Below are positions 1-7,617 of a DNA stretch of 37,916 bases, piece after piece. How positions within the stretch are numbered: position 1 is the first letter of the stretch; each line of letters begins with the position of its first letter. The notes below the pieces were generated by a model. The model did no database searches, was not told the origin of the DNA, and was given only the letters and a program-made list of their open reading frames with translations. Source of the DNA: a virus; IMG/VR virus record IMGVR_UViG_3300037485_002027, positions 1 to 37,916 of that record. One strand, written 5' to 3'. The position numbers were made by a program, and so were the translations under genes.

Positions 1-45
1 AGGTCCATATCGATAATTGTGATTTCCGATATTTATCATACTGTC
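1..45. other. DNA flanking the left end of the element
   Basis: These bases lie outside the terminal TGT of the element. The five bases before the end (CTGTC) do not match the five bases after the right end (GCCAG), so no target-site duplication is visible. They are probably host DNA or assembly tail. Confidence 0.5.
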
Positions 46-77
46 TGTTAAGCGCAAGGGGAAATGGCAAAGCGCAC
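46..77 (+). repeat. Left terminus of transposable phage (L1 end site)
   Basis: Reading inward, the left end starts TGTTAAGCGCAAGG and continues with GAAATGGCAAA. The right end read inward on the minus strand starts TGTAGTGCGCAGG and continues with CGAAATGGCGAA. The two agree at 19 of the first 26 positions with no gaps, including the outermost TGT, GCGCA at positions 7-11 and GAAATGGC at 16-23. TG...CA ends with an inner transposase-binding core are what MuA-family transposases act on, and a MuA-type transposase is encoded in the element. Confidence 0.75.
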
Positions 78-80
78 ACC

Positions 81-110
81 TTTGCGGGAATGGGCGGGAA
101 TGGGCGGGAA
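81..110 (+). repeat. Three direct 10-bp repeats (TKGGCGGGAA) inside left end
   Basis: TTTGCGGGAA is followed by two exact copies of TGGGCGGGAA, with no spacing. A 10-base period puts each copy on the same face of the helix. It sits just inside L1, where Mu-like ends hold further transposase or DNA-bending protein sites. Function is inferred only. Confidence 0.5.
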
Positions 111-170
111 AAAGCGGTTTACGGGGCTGTTAGACGGGATTTACAGGGTTTTGGCGGGGCTAAATAAAAT

Positions 171-190
171 CGGGGCAAGATGGCGAAGAA
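171..190 (+). promoter_or_regulatory. Candidate internal transposase site L2
   Basis: The stretch GGGGCAAGATGGCGAAG resembles L1 (GGGGAAATGGCAAAG) and even more closely the inner right-end site R2 (GGCAAGATGGCAAA on the minus strand). All share the core ATGGCRAA. Weaker ATGGC matches follow near 221 and 279. Multiple spaced sites per end are normal for MuA-type transposases. Confidence 0.5.
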
Positions 191-430
191 TTCAGATTTC
201 AATTTTCAGCGAAAGCTATATGGCATTTTTCAGTATTTTTTATCACATCGTTTAAACCCGCTTTAAAACTACTACTTATGGCGATTTTTGACCATTTTAA
301 AAAGACCTCCGCGCACGCTGATGGGGTGTGCGCGCGTGCGCTCAACGTGCGCGTTATTATGGATGTTTTAAATCCAATAAAGGCCTATGCGCAAACTTAC
401 TCCGGCGAGGTTTTGCTCCATTTTTTATTA
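191..430. other. Noncoding left-end DNA
   Basis: No convincing gene is present. The stretch is AT-rich around 190-300 and then has an alternating GC run (TGTGCGCGCGTGCGCTCAACGTGCGCG region, about 325-352). Plus-strand open frames at 64-255 and 278-721 have no recognisable protein features; the second runs antisense into the methyltransferase. Confidence 0.5.
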
Positions 431-474
431 AAATGCTACATTCCGCGTAGCATTTGCTACATTGGGCGTAGCAT
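430..474 (-). terminator. Two tandem hairpins after the methyltransferase
   Basis: AAATGCTAC-N7-GTAGCATTT forms a perfect 9-bp stem. It is followed at once by a second TGCTAC-N7-GTAGCA hairpin, so the pair is a 21-bp tandem repeat of a hairpin. They lie about 90 bases past the methyltransferase stop, at the end of the leftward late operon. The base run after the stem on the minus strand is TTTTAATAAAAA, a poor U-tract, so this may be a terminator or a protein-binding repeat. Confidence 0.4.
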
Positions 475-563
475 TGTGAGCACAAGCCTCGTCGGCTGCC
501 AAACTCTCTCCGGTGATCTGCGCCGGGACATATTCGTCATTTTTCTGCAAAGAGCGAAATTTA

Positions 564-1355
564 TTAAACGCTGCGGGGCAGCGGATAGTTTGCAATCAGT
601 AATTCTTTGCGACAGGTCGCCTGATCCGACTTGTCGCGGGAAACGGTATATCGAACTTGAATCGGACGGATCGTCAGACCTTTATAAAGACTCCGGATTT
701 CCGTGTGGTCGTTTATACTGAGCAGGAATTTGCCTTTTATATCCCGTAACTGGCGGCATAACCGCTTGTGATCAGCTAATCCAAAATCCGACTGATACCC
801 CGTTGTTTCCAAATATGGAGGGTCGCAGTAGAAAAAGCTGTGCGGGCGATCATAACGTGAAATACAGTCATCAAAAGGCAAATTCTCGACATAAACGCCA
901 CTTAATCGCTTGTGGCAGCGGTGTACCGCAGACAGGCTAAGGCGGTTAAACCGAGCCTTTCCGCTGGTTCCATATCCAAAATTACAGCAGGTTGTCCCGC
1001 CTTTTCCGCCAAAACAAGTCTTTAAAATCAGGTAAAAACGGGCTGCTTTTTGGATGTCGGTTAAGCCCGGCTGGGACTTAACGTCCGAGAACTCACGGCG
1101 ACTGTGCGTCATTAAAATTAACTGGCTCAAAAATTCACGCCGGTGGTATTTGACCACGCGGAACAAATTGACCAGGTCACCATTGATGTCATTGATCACT
1201 TCGCACGGGCTTAACGGCTTTGCAAATAATAAGTTAGCCGCTCCAGCAAAGACTTCGACGTAACATTCGTGCGGCGGGATCGCTTTAAGCAGCGTGGCAA
1301 CCATACGGGATTTACCGCCCATCCAGGCAAAAAAAGAACTCATCAGGGTGTCCAA
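564..1355 (-). CDS. Dam-type (D12 class) adenine-N6 DNA methyltransferase
   Basis: This protein transfers a methyl group from S-adenosylmethionine to adenine N6 in DNA. All expected motifs are present: FAWMGGKSRM near residues 9-18, the SAM-binding YVEVFAGAANLLF at 32-44 and the catalytic DPPY at 178-181. At 263 residues it has the usual length of the D12 family. It is the last gene of the leftward late operon, where a phage methyltransferase could protect packaged DNA or mimic host modification; the recognition sequence cannot be read from the protein. The start shown is TTG, with GGAG only 3 bases upstream. An ATG at 1343 (MSSFFAWMGG) is the alternative, with a spacing of 15. No restriction enzyme partner is nearby. 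Confidence 0.9.
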   Translation of the reverse strand: MDTLMSSFFAWMGGKSRMVATLLKAIPPHECYVEVFAGAANLLFAKPLSPCEVINDINGDLVNLFRVVKYHRREFLSQLILMTHSRREFSDVKSQPGLTDIQKAARFYLILKTCFGGKGGTTCCNFGYGTSGKARFNRLSLSAVHRCHKRLSGVYVENLPFDDCISRYDRPHSFFYCDPPYLETTGYQSDFGLADHKRLCRQLRDIKGKFLLSINDHTEIRSLYKGLTIRPIQVRYTVSRDKSDQATCRKELLIANYPLPRSV

Positions 1356-1369
1356 TTTCTCCGATAATT

Positions 1370-1393
1370 TTTATTCGCGCCGACGCGAATAAA
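1370..1393. promoter_or_regulatory. Perfect 10-bp palindrome before the methyltransferase
   Basis: TTTATTCGCG and CGCGAATAAA are perfect inverted copies separated by 4 bases, about 15 bases upstream of the methyltransferase start. There is no U-tract, so it looks more like an operator or mRNA hairpin than a terminator. A regulatory role is inferred. Confidence 0.45.
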
Positions 1394-1495
1394 GTCATTG
1401 CAGGGTCGATCTGCTCTGACAGGCGGTTATTCCGATAATCCGCCCGCGTCGGCGTTGTATCTATTTAGTTTTTAAAGAGCGAAATATTTAAACAG

Positions 1496-1666
1496 CTATG
1501 ATTTTTCAGGTTTTCTTAAAACACGATAACATTCCTGGCAATACATGGTTGAGCCGACCATGACCCATGCGTCGCGATCCTCGTGATTGATGCACGGGTA
1601 CGAGGTTGTGCGGCCTGCGGGCCAGTTTGGTTTACCATTTTCAATTTTCAATTTTCCATTTCCCAT
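1496..1666 (-). CDS. Small Cys-rich protein (56 aa)
   Basis: This short frame begins with ATG one base after the stop of the preceding gene and ends at TAG. It encodes 56 residues with a compact cysteine/histidine region (YPCINHEDRDAW, then MYCQECYRVLRK) that could bind zinc. Its first twelve residues, MGNGKLKIENGK, are encoded by the AATTGAA-type heptamer repeat, and the mature sequence starts at about PNWPAG. The tight spacing and biased content make it a likely real member of the late operon. No family is recognised. Confidence 0.55.
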   Translation of the reverse strand: MGNGKLKIENGKPNWPAGRTTSYPCINHEDRDAWVMVGSTMYCQECYRVLRKPEKS

Positions 1667-1667
1667 T

Positions 1668-2243
1668 TTAGGCTAATCTCCCCGGCAGGGTTGCGGTTGA
1701 GCCTTCAAATCCTGTTTCGGCCTCTGCGCCGATCCGCGAGGGGAAGAGGAAGCGGGGTTCGGCGTTTTGGTCGATAACCGCCAGCGTCAGGACGCCGGTG
1801 GTTTTGTTGTAACTGACCTTTTTGAGCCCAACTGGGGCGGGAGGGGCAACGTGGACATTGGCGGCGGCCTGGCCGGGTGTACCGACGTTTTCATTGCCCG
1901 CCGCGTCAAAAGTCTTAAAGGCCAGCAGCCAGTTTCCGCATTCTTCGACGGTTACGGTTCGCTCAATGAGCACACCGCCATAACCCCAGGGGAAGTAGCC
2001 AAACGGCAGCAGGCTAAATCCCTGCGTATTAACCGAGCAGGCCAGCCCGAAGGGGAACTCGCCAAACGGCGCCAAACCAAAACCGTAATTGCCGCCGCCC
2101 TGCGGGAATAAATCGATTTGCTCTTGGGTCAGCGGCGAGGTAAAGTTGATGGCGCCGTCGCCGTTATTGGAATAGAGCTTCGCAATATCGCCTGGGCGGG
2201 CGGTTAGCGGAACAATGAATTTTACTTTAATTGTGGCGGACAT
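1668..2243 (-). CDS. Hypothetical tail-end protein with Gly/Phe-rich middle
   Basis: The 191-residue protein starting MSATIKVKF has a beta-rich N-terminus. A distinctive Gly/Phe/Pro/Trp-rich stretch follows (GNYGFGLAPFGEFPFG, then LLPFGYFPWGYGG), and then a fibronectin-like segment with KTFDAAGNENVG. It lies downstream of the baseplate hub gene in the leftward operon, so it is probably a virion tip component. An upstream in-frame start at 2294 would add MSPENRKWKIENHKSKK, which is encoded by the heptamer repeat and overlaps the previous gene; the later ATG is preferred although no clear Shine-Dalgarno is seen. Function unknown. Confidence 0.65.
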   Translation of the reverse strand: MSATIKVKFIVPLTARPGDIAKLYSNNGDGAINFTSPLTQEQIDLFPQGGGNYGFGLAPFGEFPFGLACSVNTQGFSLLPFGYFPWGYGGVLIERTVTVEECGNWLLAFKTFDAAGNENVGTPGQAAANVHVAPPAPVGLKKVSYNKTTGVLTLAVIDQNAEPRFLFPSRIGAEAETGFEGSTATLPGRLA

Positions 2244-2262
2244 TTTTTTTGATTTATGATTT

Positions 2263-2610
2263 TCAATTTTCCATTTTCGATTTTCTGGCGACACAGGTTA
2301 GGCACGTTCGATTGTCAATCAAACACGGTGTTACGGTCTTTCCTTTGATATACTGACAATCCCGGTACCAGTGGACTTTACTGGTCGTTGAAATTGACCA
2401 GCCGAACGGAGGCATCAGGCTATTATAAAGATCGCTGTCGGCCTGATCAACCTGGCCATCTAAGTTTAGGTCACCGTACTGGATTTGGTGCTGTTGCCAT
2501 CGATGGCCAAGGTTGTGCTGGCTGAGCCAGTTGTCGGTAATCAGCGTATAGCTCGGCTGGCCGGTAAACGAGGTATAAGATAATAATAGCGATACAATAT
2601 AGGTATTCAT
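2263..2610 (-). CDS. Small protein with dockerin-like EF-hand and Cys cluster
   Basis: The 115-residue protein has a short hydrophobic N-terminus and one dockerin-type calcium loop (GDLNLDGQVDQADSDLY, about residues 46-62). The C-terminal part has Cys/His (HWYRDC, C96, CLTC at 103-106) that may bind zinc. Its start overlaps the stop of the hub gene (TAATG), indicating translational coupling. Its last residues (KSKMEN) and its TGA stop come from the heptamer repeat. Only one EF-hand repeat is present, whereas classical dockerins have two. Dockerins bind cohesins in host surface complexes; what this one binds is unknown. Confidence 0.65.
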   Translation of the reverse strand: MNTYIVSLLLSYTSFTGQPSYTLITDNWLSQHNLGHRWQQHQIQYGDLNLDGQVDQADSDLYNSLMPPFGWSISTTSKVHWYRDCQYIKGKTVTPCLIDNRTCLTCVARKSKMEN

Positions 2611-4724
2611 TATGCGGTTTCCGCCAATCGTAGGTCGCGGGTGATTAGTTTTTGTTTTTGCTGGACGGGCAGATAGGTGATCTGGATGATCTCCGGATAG
2701 ACCGTCCGACCTGCTACCTGCGTCTTAAAGTTCATTTCGCGGCCTGTAATCTTCTCGATGCAGTCGCCGAGGGCGAAATCCGGCACTCCGGCGCCGTCAC
2801 CGAGCCAGAGACGATCCAAGGTAAAGCTGCCATTGATGGATAAATCCTCGTTGGCCTGGCGGATTCCGTCGATGTGCTTTGCCAGCTTGTCAGACTCGTC
2901 GGTTTCCCACGCGGGAAGATTTTGTCCGTAATAGCTGCTCGATGAGGTACGCTGGGTCAGCGAGTAACGGTCTTTGAAATTATAGATCGCGGCCTGAAGG
3001 AACGGGCTTCCGGAATAGCCTGCAGGGCGGGAGTCTTTGATCAGGCGGTTATCCATCTCGACGCAGGCGGTGACGCGGACGCGGGTTTTCCAGCCGCCAG
3101 TTTTAAAGACGCGGGAAGCAATCTTGTCGTCGGCAAGACTGCTAAAGTAATTTAGCTCAAATCCGGCCAGCGTTCCGGAAGCAATCGTGCTTTTATTTAA
3201 GTCCACCAACTCGGCTAAATTCTGTGTGGTGATGCGGACACCGCACTCGGCGGTCAGCGACGAGAGGGTGGCCGGCAGAACCTGCCAAGTTGAGCCGCTA
3301 TCGAAGGAGAATTCAACCTTGATTCCAACGCTGTTTAACGAGTCTTTATCGAAGGTTAAACAGGGCAAAAACCTGCGGTTAAAGGGGCCATAAAGACGCT
3401 TTCCGGTTTTGGAATCCTTGATATAGGCATCCGGGATGACGGCGGCAAAGTCAAACGTATCGCCGCGATCATAGCTGCCGCCGGAATAGGCGCCGACTTC
3501 GTTTAAGACCCACTTGCGGCCAATATCCCGCTGGAACGCATTGCCGCGTGCGTGGTAACGCTGAAAGAAGCTGAACTGGTTGGGGTTGGTCTCGGTCGCC
3601 AGATCGGCGTCGGTCTTAAAGACGTTGGCATAGCTGCTTGCGCTATCTAAGGTTAATTCGGAATCGGCCCAGCCTGGAACTAAATTAACCGTAATCTCAA
3701 AGGTATGCACATCACCAAGGCCCCAAGGGTTATTGACCACCGAATCGATATCCTCGGCAAAGTTGGCGGCGGCTAACAATTTGGCCCCGGCTGCCACGGC
3801 GATATCGATGGTGTCCTGGACGGCGGGAGCGTGGAGGGTATGCAGGATGGTCTGCTGATTGGATATACGCTGATACCCAGTCGCTTCGCCGGGTTTATAG
3901 AAGACCCAACGCGGGCCTTCGGCGGTGTATTCCTCACGCCAGGTGAGGCCGATGTTTTTGCAGATTTTTTCAATGGCATCCGGAATGGTCATCCCCTCGC
4001 AATCAACCGAGTGGATGACGCGGTTAAAATCGTCGCCTGAATGGACGATGCACTTAGTCGTTAAGATGGGGAAGATGTTGTAAACGCGGTTATACAGATA
4101 GTTCAATATGTACCCGATCATCTCGCCCGCCATCCAGTATTCGGCGCGGTTTTTGTCGGCGAAAATAGGTGCCGTAAACGCATCGCCGCGAACGGAATAA
4201 GTCAGACTCGTGGGGTCTTTGTCCGGCTTGCCACTGGCGTTAAAAACCAGCTTTCGCGCGGAAAAGAACGTGACCTCGTTGCACGGCGTGCTTCCGTTAT
4301 AATCATCGACGCCGCGAGCATACTGGCCGTAGCATGGCGAGGTCTTGGCTAAAAGCCAGCGGAAGTCGCGGCATTCGACGGCGACCTCTTCGCGGGCGTC
4401 GGATGAGCCATTGCCGCCGGCAAAGGAGGGACGATATCCAGAGGCAAAACCGTGGAAAAGAATCGTCGAATCATCCACCTGGTCGGTGCGGATGCGAATC
4501 TGCCAGCCGAAGGTGATGGGAAGCTGCTCATTCCAGCGGACGGAATTAAACCGGATGGTTGCCCGGTTGGATTTTGCGCCATGGTTGATCTCAATTTCTT
4601 CAACCACCACATCCCAGAGGATTATCCACGCAGGATCGACGCCGGTCATGGTGCAGCGGCGGGCCTCAACGACCAGCGGCTGGGCGGTGCGGAGCATGAA
4701 ATTTCGATCTGTCTTATTATTCAT
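2610..4724 (-). CDS. Baseplate hub / tail tip protein (putative)
   Basis: This 704-residue protein lies directly downstream of the tape measure and a small tail gene, the usual place for the hub that links the tail tube to receptor-binding proteins. The N-terminal 110 residues (VEEIEINHGAKSNRATIRF and following) look like the beta-barrel domain of gp27/gpD-type hub proteins. The later parts are beta-rich with mixed alpha/beta insertions. No lysozyme or peptidase motif is visible. The ATG follows a run of AAGAACT heptamers and has no strong Shine-Dalgarno; a second ATG lies at residue 10. The hub assignment is by position and general character, not a specific motif. Confidence 0.6.
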   Translation of the reverse strand: MNNKTDRNFMLRTAQPLVVEARRCTMTGVDPAWIILWDVVVEEIEINHGAKSNRATIRFNSVRWNEQLPITFGWQIRIRTDQVDDSTILFHGFASGYRPSFAGGNGSSDAREEVAVECRDFRWLLAKTSPCYGQYARGVDDYNGSTPCNEVTFFSARKLVFNASGKPDKDPTSLTYSVRGDAFTAPIFADKNRAEYWMAGEMIGYILNYLYNRVYNIFPILTTKCIVHSGDDFNRVIHSVDCEGMTIPDAIEKICKNIGLTWREEYTAEGPRWVFYKPGEATGYQRISNQQTILHTLHAPAVQDTIDIAVAAGAKLLAAANFAEDIDSVVNNPWGLGDVHTFEITVNLVPGWADSELTLDSASSYANVFKTDADLATETNPNQFSFFQRYHARGNAFQRDIGRKWVLNEVGAYSGGSYDRGDTFDFAAVIPDAYIKDSKTGKRLYGPFNRRFLPCLTFDKDSLNSVGIKVEFSFDSGSTWQVLPATLSSLTAECGVRITTQNLAELVDLNKSTIASGTLAGFELNYFSSLADDKIASRVFKTGGWKTRVRVTACVEMDNRLIKDSRPAGYSGSPFLQAAIYNFKDRYSLTQRTSSSSYYGQNLPAWETDESDKLAKHIDGIRQANEDLSINGSFTLDRLWLGDGAGVPDFALGDCIEKITGREMNFKTQVAGRTVYPEIIQITYLPVQQKQKLITRDLRLAETA

Positions 4725-4729
4725 TGTTA

Positions 4730-4768
4730 AAGTTCTTAGTTCTTAGTTCTTAGTTCGGAGTTCGAAGA
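4730..4768 (-). repeat. AAGAACT heptamer array
   Basis: Four consecutive copies of a 7-base unit (AGTTCTT on the plus strand, AAGAACT in the sense of the genes) followed by degenerate copies fill the gap before the hub gene. The same family occurs near 7620, 12744, 21866, 25540 and 30018. Confidence 0.8.
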
Positions 4769-4775
4769 AAAAACA

Positions 4776-4798
4776 GCATGGGCTAAAGCCCATCCTAC
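4776..4798 (-). repeat. REP-like palindrome with GTAG head
   Basis: On the minus strand the sequence reads GTAG-GA-TGGGC-TTTA-GCCCA-TGC, a GTAG tetranucleotide followed by a perfect hairpin. This is the design of bacterial REP elements moved by RAYT (Y1) transposases. The TAG of the GTAG head is the stop codon of the 4795-5187 gene. A second member lies at 26573-26594. Confidence 0.65.
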
Positions 4799-5187
4799 AG
4801 AAGGCTCCTGAAGTAAGCAATAAATCGGGTTACGCAGTAGCCTTCGGAGGTGTACATAAACTCCTTGCCATTGGAATCGAGCAACTGGAGCTTTTCAAAT
4901 ACGACATACATGTACAGTTCGTCGCCGTAGGTATAGGTCTGCTCGGCGTAAAACTGGAGCTTTTCGATATTGGCGATAAGCTGAATCATCGCTGTGCGGG
5001 CGGCGCGGTAATTGGCGCCGCCAATCCGCAACTGGCCGGTAATGATAATCGGATAGCCACGCGAACCCATCATCATGCCGGTAATGCCGTGAGCACCTGG
5101 AAAACCGGCGTACTGGTTGTTCGGCTCGCGGCATTGAAAGCCGACCTTGATTTCGGATCCGAAAACTTGTGTAAAGTTGATACTCAT
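4795..5187 (-). CDS. Tail protein between tape measure and hub
   Basis: The 130-residue protein follows the tape measure by 4 bases and precedes the hub, the position of distal tail or tail assembly proteins of siphoviruses. It is alpha/beta in character (MMMGSRGYPIIITGQLRI, then YTYGDELYMYVVFEKLQLL) without a recognised motif. Its TAG stop is supplied by the REP-like palindrome that follows. The start ATG has no good Shine-Dalgarno, so translation is probably coupled to the tape measure gene. Confidence 0.65.
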   Translation of the reverse strand: MSINFTQVFGSEIKVGFQCREPNNQYAGFPGAHGITGMMMGSRGYPIIITGQLRIGGANYRAARTAMIQLIANIEKLQFYAEQTYTYGDELYMYVVFEKLQLLDSNGKEFMYTSEGYCVTRFIAYFRSLL

Positions 5188-5191
5188 ATTT

Positions 5192-6643
5192 TTATTCGAC
5201 GTCCTTTTGGGTTACACGCGGTTTGGCGGGCGTCTCGCCACGGTTATAAACGACATTGTTATTATTGATGATGGTTGTGCCGCCGGATAAGTAATTTTTT
5301 GGAAGAATCCCTTGATTTTTTGCACTTTCAACATCATTTGGATCAAAACTTGCCATAGTATTAGGGTCCATACCTAAACCCAAAAACGTATTGACAATGT
5401 TATTTGCAAGCGACTGATTATAAGGTGAAACATCTCCGCGTCGCAGATCATATTCCATTCTTCTTTTTAATTCTTCGGCTTGTAATGCTTTAGGGTCATT
5501 TGCCTTTTGATTGGCAATGGCGATATTTAGCAGGCGGATGTTTTCTTCGCTGCGGGCGGTTGGGTCAGAACCCATCAGTTCATTAATCATCGATCCTGTG
5601 ATGTCGATGTCGCCGCGATCAGCGCCGACGACGTTGCCAATGATCTTATTCATGTCATCTGGATTTTGCAGCATAGATAGCAAAATCGAAGCGCCTTCGC
5701 GGCCTGCGATCTGTTCGGCTGCAGCCAGGTCAAACTTTCCCGACTTATAGGCCGCCGACAGCGTGTTGATTTTATATGTAAAGCTCTGGTTGTCGGATAC
5801 ACCATACTTTTTCAGCATCTTGGCCGATTCCGGAGAGCCTTTGCCCTGGAGGCCCATAAATGTCGCTCGCAGTCCGGTTGTCGCAATTGACGGACTTGCC
5901 GTCTGGGTGGTGACATACGACCACAGGCCCGCTGACTGGGCTCCGGAAAGACCGCCGGATAAACCAATAGGCAAAAACTGCGGCATATAGTTGGCCACAT
6001 CGGCTCCGTTACTGCCAGCCTGCTCGACGGTTTTCTGAAGGACGTTCTGGACTTTATTCATATCCTTTTCGCCGGTCAGCTTGGCGTAAAGGCTGAACAT
6101 ATCGACTAAGGTATTAAGCTCCACCGCCGGGTCGGTACGGCCCATTTCCAGCGCCTCCTGCATGATCGAGGACTGCTGCTCTTTGGATAGATTGCCCGCC
6201 TTGCTGCGCAGATTGTAATAGGCTCCTGCAACCTGCTCAAAGGGCCTGCGGCCATATTCGGCATAGGCAGCGACTTCCTGCCGCAGTTCGGGTTTTTCTT
6301 TGAAAAACTCGCCGAGAAACTGAAGACGCAATAAGCTGTTTTGCTGGCTTTCGGCGACGCGGGCATTTTCCTCGAGCGCCGCCGTCTGCATCTGGATCGC
6401 CTTGGTGATTTCGCCAATGGCCTTAGAAACGCCGATAAGACCTATCGCCCACTTGCCAATTTTACCAAAATAGGATTCAGATTTGGCATCGGCTTTTTCG
6501 TATCCGTCCGCCTGCTTTTTGTTCCCCTGATCGATGGTGTCGGTCAGTTTCTGGCTGGCTGCGGAAACGCGGTCGAGATCGGTTTTGGCCTGCTCGACGC
6601 CGGGGACTTTTACGTGTATATTGTAATCTTTTTCTTTGGCCAT
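5192..6643 (-). CDS. Tail tape measure protein
   Basis: The 483-residue protein sets tail length and is threaded through the tube during assembly. It has the expected layout: a charged coiled-coil N-terminus (VPGVEQAKTDLDRVSAASQK), a hydrophobic helix near residues 63-85, then a TP901-type helical core with conserved segments for minor tail proteins (AYYNLRSKAGNL, LPIGLSGGLSGAQ). The C-terminus is Asn-rich (GGTTIINNNNVVYN). At about 1.5 angstrom per residue this predicts a tail of about 70 nm. A GGAGG six bases before the ATG is provided by the upstream CCAGC heptamer repeat. It directly follows the tube gene; the frameshifted tail-chaperone gene pair usual at this position is not seen. Confidence 0.85.
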   Translation of the reverse strand: MAKEKDYNIHVKVPGVEQAKTDLDRVSAASQKLTDTIDQGNKKQADGYEKADAKSESYFGKIGKWAIGLIGVSKAIGEITKAIQMQTAALEENARVAESQQNSLLRLQFLGEFFKEKPELRQEVAAYAEYGRRPFEQVAGAYYNLRSKAGNLSKEQQSSIMQEALEMGRTDPAVELNTLVDMFSLYAKLTGEKDMNKVQNVLQKTVEQAGSNGADVANYMPQFLPIGLSGGLSGAQSAGLWSYVTTQTASPSIATTGLRATFMGLQGKGSPESAKMLKKYGVSDNQSFTYKINTLSAAYKSGKFDLAAAEQIAGREGASILLSMLQNPDDMNKIIGNVVGADRGDIDITGSMINELMGSDPTARSEENIRLLNIAIANQKANDPKALQAEELKRRMEYDLRRGDVSPYNQSLANNIVNTFLGLGMDPNTMASFDPNDVESAKNQGILPKNYLSGGTTIINNNNVVYNRGETPAKPRVTQKDVE

Positions 6644-6650
6644 GATGAGC

Positions 6651-6678
6651 CTCCAGCCGCCAGCTTCCAGCGGCCAGC
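6651..6678 (-). repeat. CCAGCTT/CCAGCGG heptamer array carrying a ribosome binding site
   Basis: Seven-base units (CCAGCCG, CCAGCTT, CCAGCGG, CCAGCAA on the plus strand) fill the space between the tube and tape measure genes. The last unit reads GGCTGGAGGC in the sense direction and supplies the GGAGG used by the tape measure start. The same arrangement recurs at 13365-13393. Confidence 0.8.
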
Positions 6679-6684
6679 AATCCT

Positions 6685-7602
6685 TTACGCGAAAGCGATA
6701 ATCTTGTTGGCTCCGGCCAGCGTTAGCGGCGTGGTGGAGTTATTGGTTACGGAAAAGCTGATTGAACCGTCATTAAAGGCTTTGCCGGCATCGAGCGAAC
6801 GTCCGCCGGTACCGAACTGGACGCCGTTGATGGTGATGGTCTTGTTGGCTCCGCCTGCGCCCTGCTGGACGGTTAAGACCAGCGTTCCGCGTGCGGCAAG
6901 CAGCAGGGTTGCCGCCAGGATAACCGTGGAGGTAATCGTCGAATCTTCCAGCGTCAGCGAGCCGGAGGCGTCGATGCCCGCTTCCAGGTCGGCGTCGACG
7001 GCGGTATAGCCCTTGTCGGAGTCGTTGCTGGCTTTGGCCAAGGCGATCGCCAGCGAGAAATTAAACGACCGCAGGTGATAGAGATTGATCGCCGAACCGC
7101 CCGATGGAGTAAAGGCAGCCGAGATAATCCGCCAGCCTCCGCGTGCTGCGGCGTTAAAGGTCGGGGCGGCCTGCGAATCGGTCATCGCCCAGGCATCAGA
7201 GATCACGGCGGTTTCGGAAGCGAAACGGCATTCAAACTCGGCGGAGGCGGTCATATACTGACCCTGCGACTGGCTGAGGCTGGCCCGGTGGATGACCGGA
7301 GCGTTTAGCTGATGCTTGATGTATCCGGTGGCGGCGGCGACGCCGGACTTGCGTTCGTAGAACACGTTGGTGCCGACTGTGCCATTTAACAAGTTGATCA
7401 TCTCAGCCCAGCACTCCCACGTCTGCGAGCCGCGAACAAACTGTGTGGCGCGTTCGACAAATGGAATCTGCAGGCCGTCAGGGGTGGATTTAACGATCTC
7501 ATCGTATCCGGCGTCGATGCGGGCGGTGGTGGCCCCGCCGGCGGTAACGCCGTTGATGACGTTGGATAAAATCAGTTTTGAACGCTTGTTTACAGTAGCC
7601 AT
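6685..7602 (-). CDS. Major tail tube protein (putative)
   Basis: The 305-residue beta-rich protein sits just upstream of the tape measure in the transcript, as tube genes do. The N-terminal 150 residues have the alternating strand pattern of siphovirus tube subunits. The last 80 residues (GTLVLTVQQGAGGANKTITI and following) look like an added Ig-like domain as seen on many tube proteins. A GGAG lies eight bases before the ATG. No sheath gene is found near it, which supports a non-contractile tail. Confidence 0.7.
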   Translation of the reverse strand: MATVNKRSKLILSNVINGVTAGGATTARIDAGYDEIVKSTPDGLQIPFVERATQFVRGSQTWECWAEMINLLNGTVGTNVFYERKSGVAAATGYIKHQLNAPVIHRASLSQSQGQYMTASAEFECRFASETAVISDAWAMTDSQAAPTFNAAARGGWRIISAAFTPSGGSAINLYHLRSFNFSLAIALAKASNDSDKGYTAVDADLEAGIDASGSLTLEDSTITSTVILAATLLLAARGTLVLTVQQGAGGANKTITINGVQFGTGGRSLDAGKAFNDGSISFSVTNNSTTPLTLAGANKIIAFA

Positions 7603-7617
7603 ATAAAAATCTCCGAT

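Noticed and set aside
64-721. Plus-strand open frames at 64-255 and 278-721
   Set aside because: No protein features, overlap with end sites and antisense overlap with the methyltransferase; treated as chance frames.
4334-4746. Several plus-strand frames over the hub gene
   Set aside because: Antisense shadows in GC-rich coding sequence, without their own start signals or domains.
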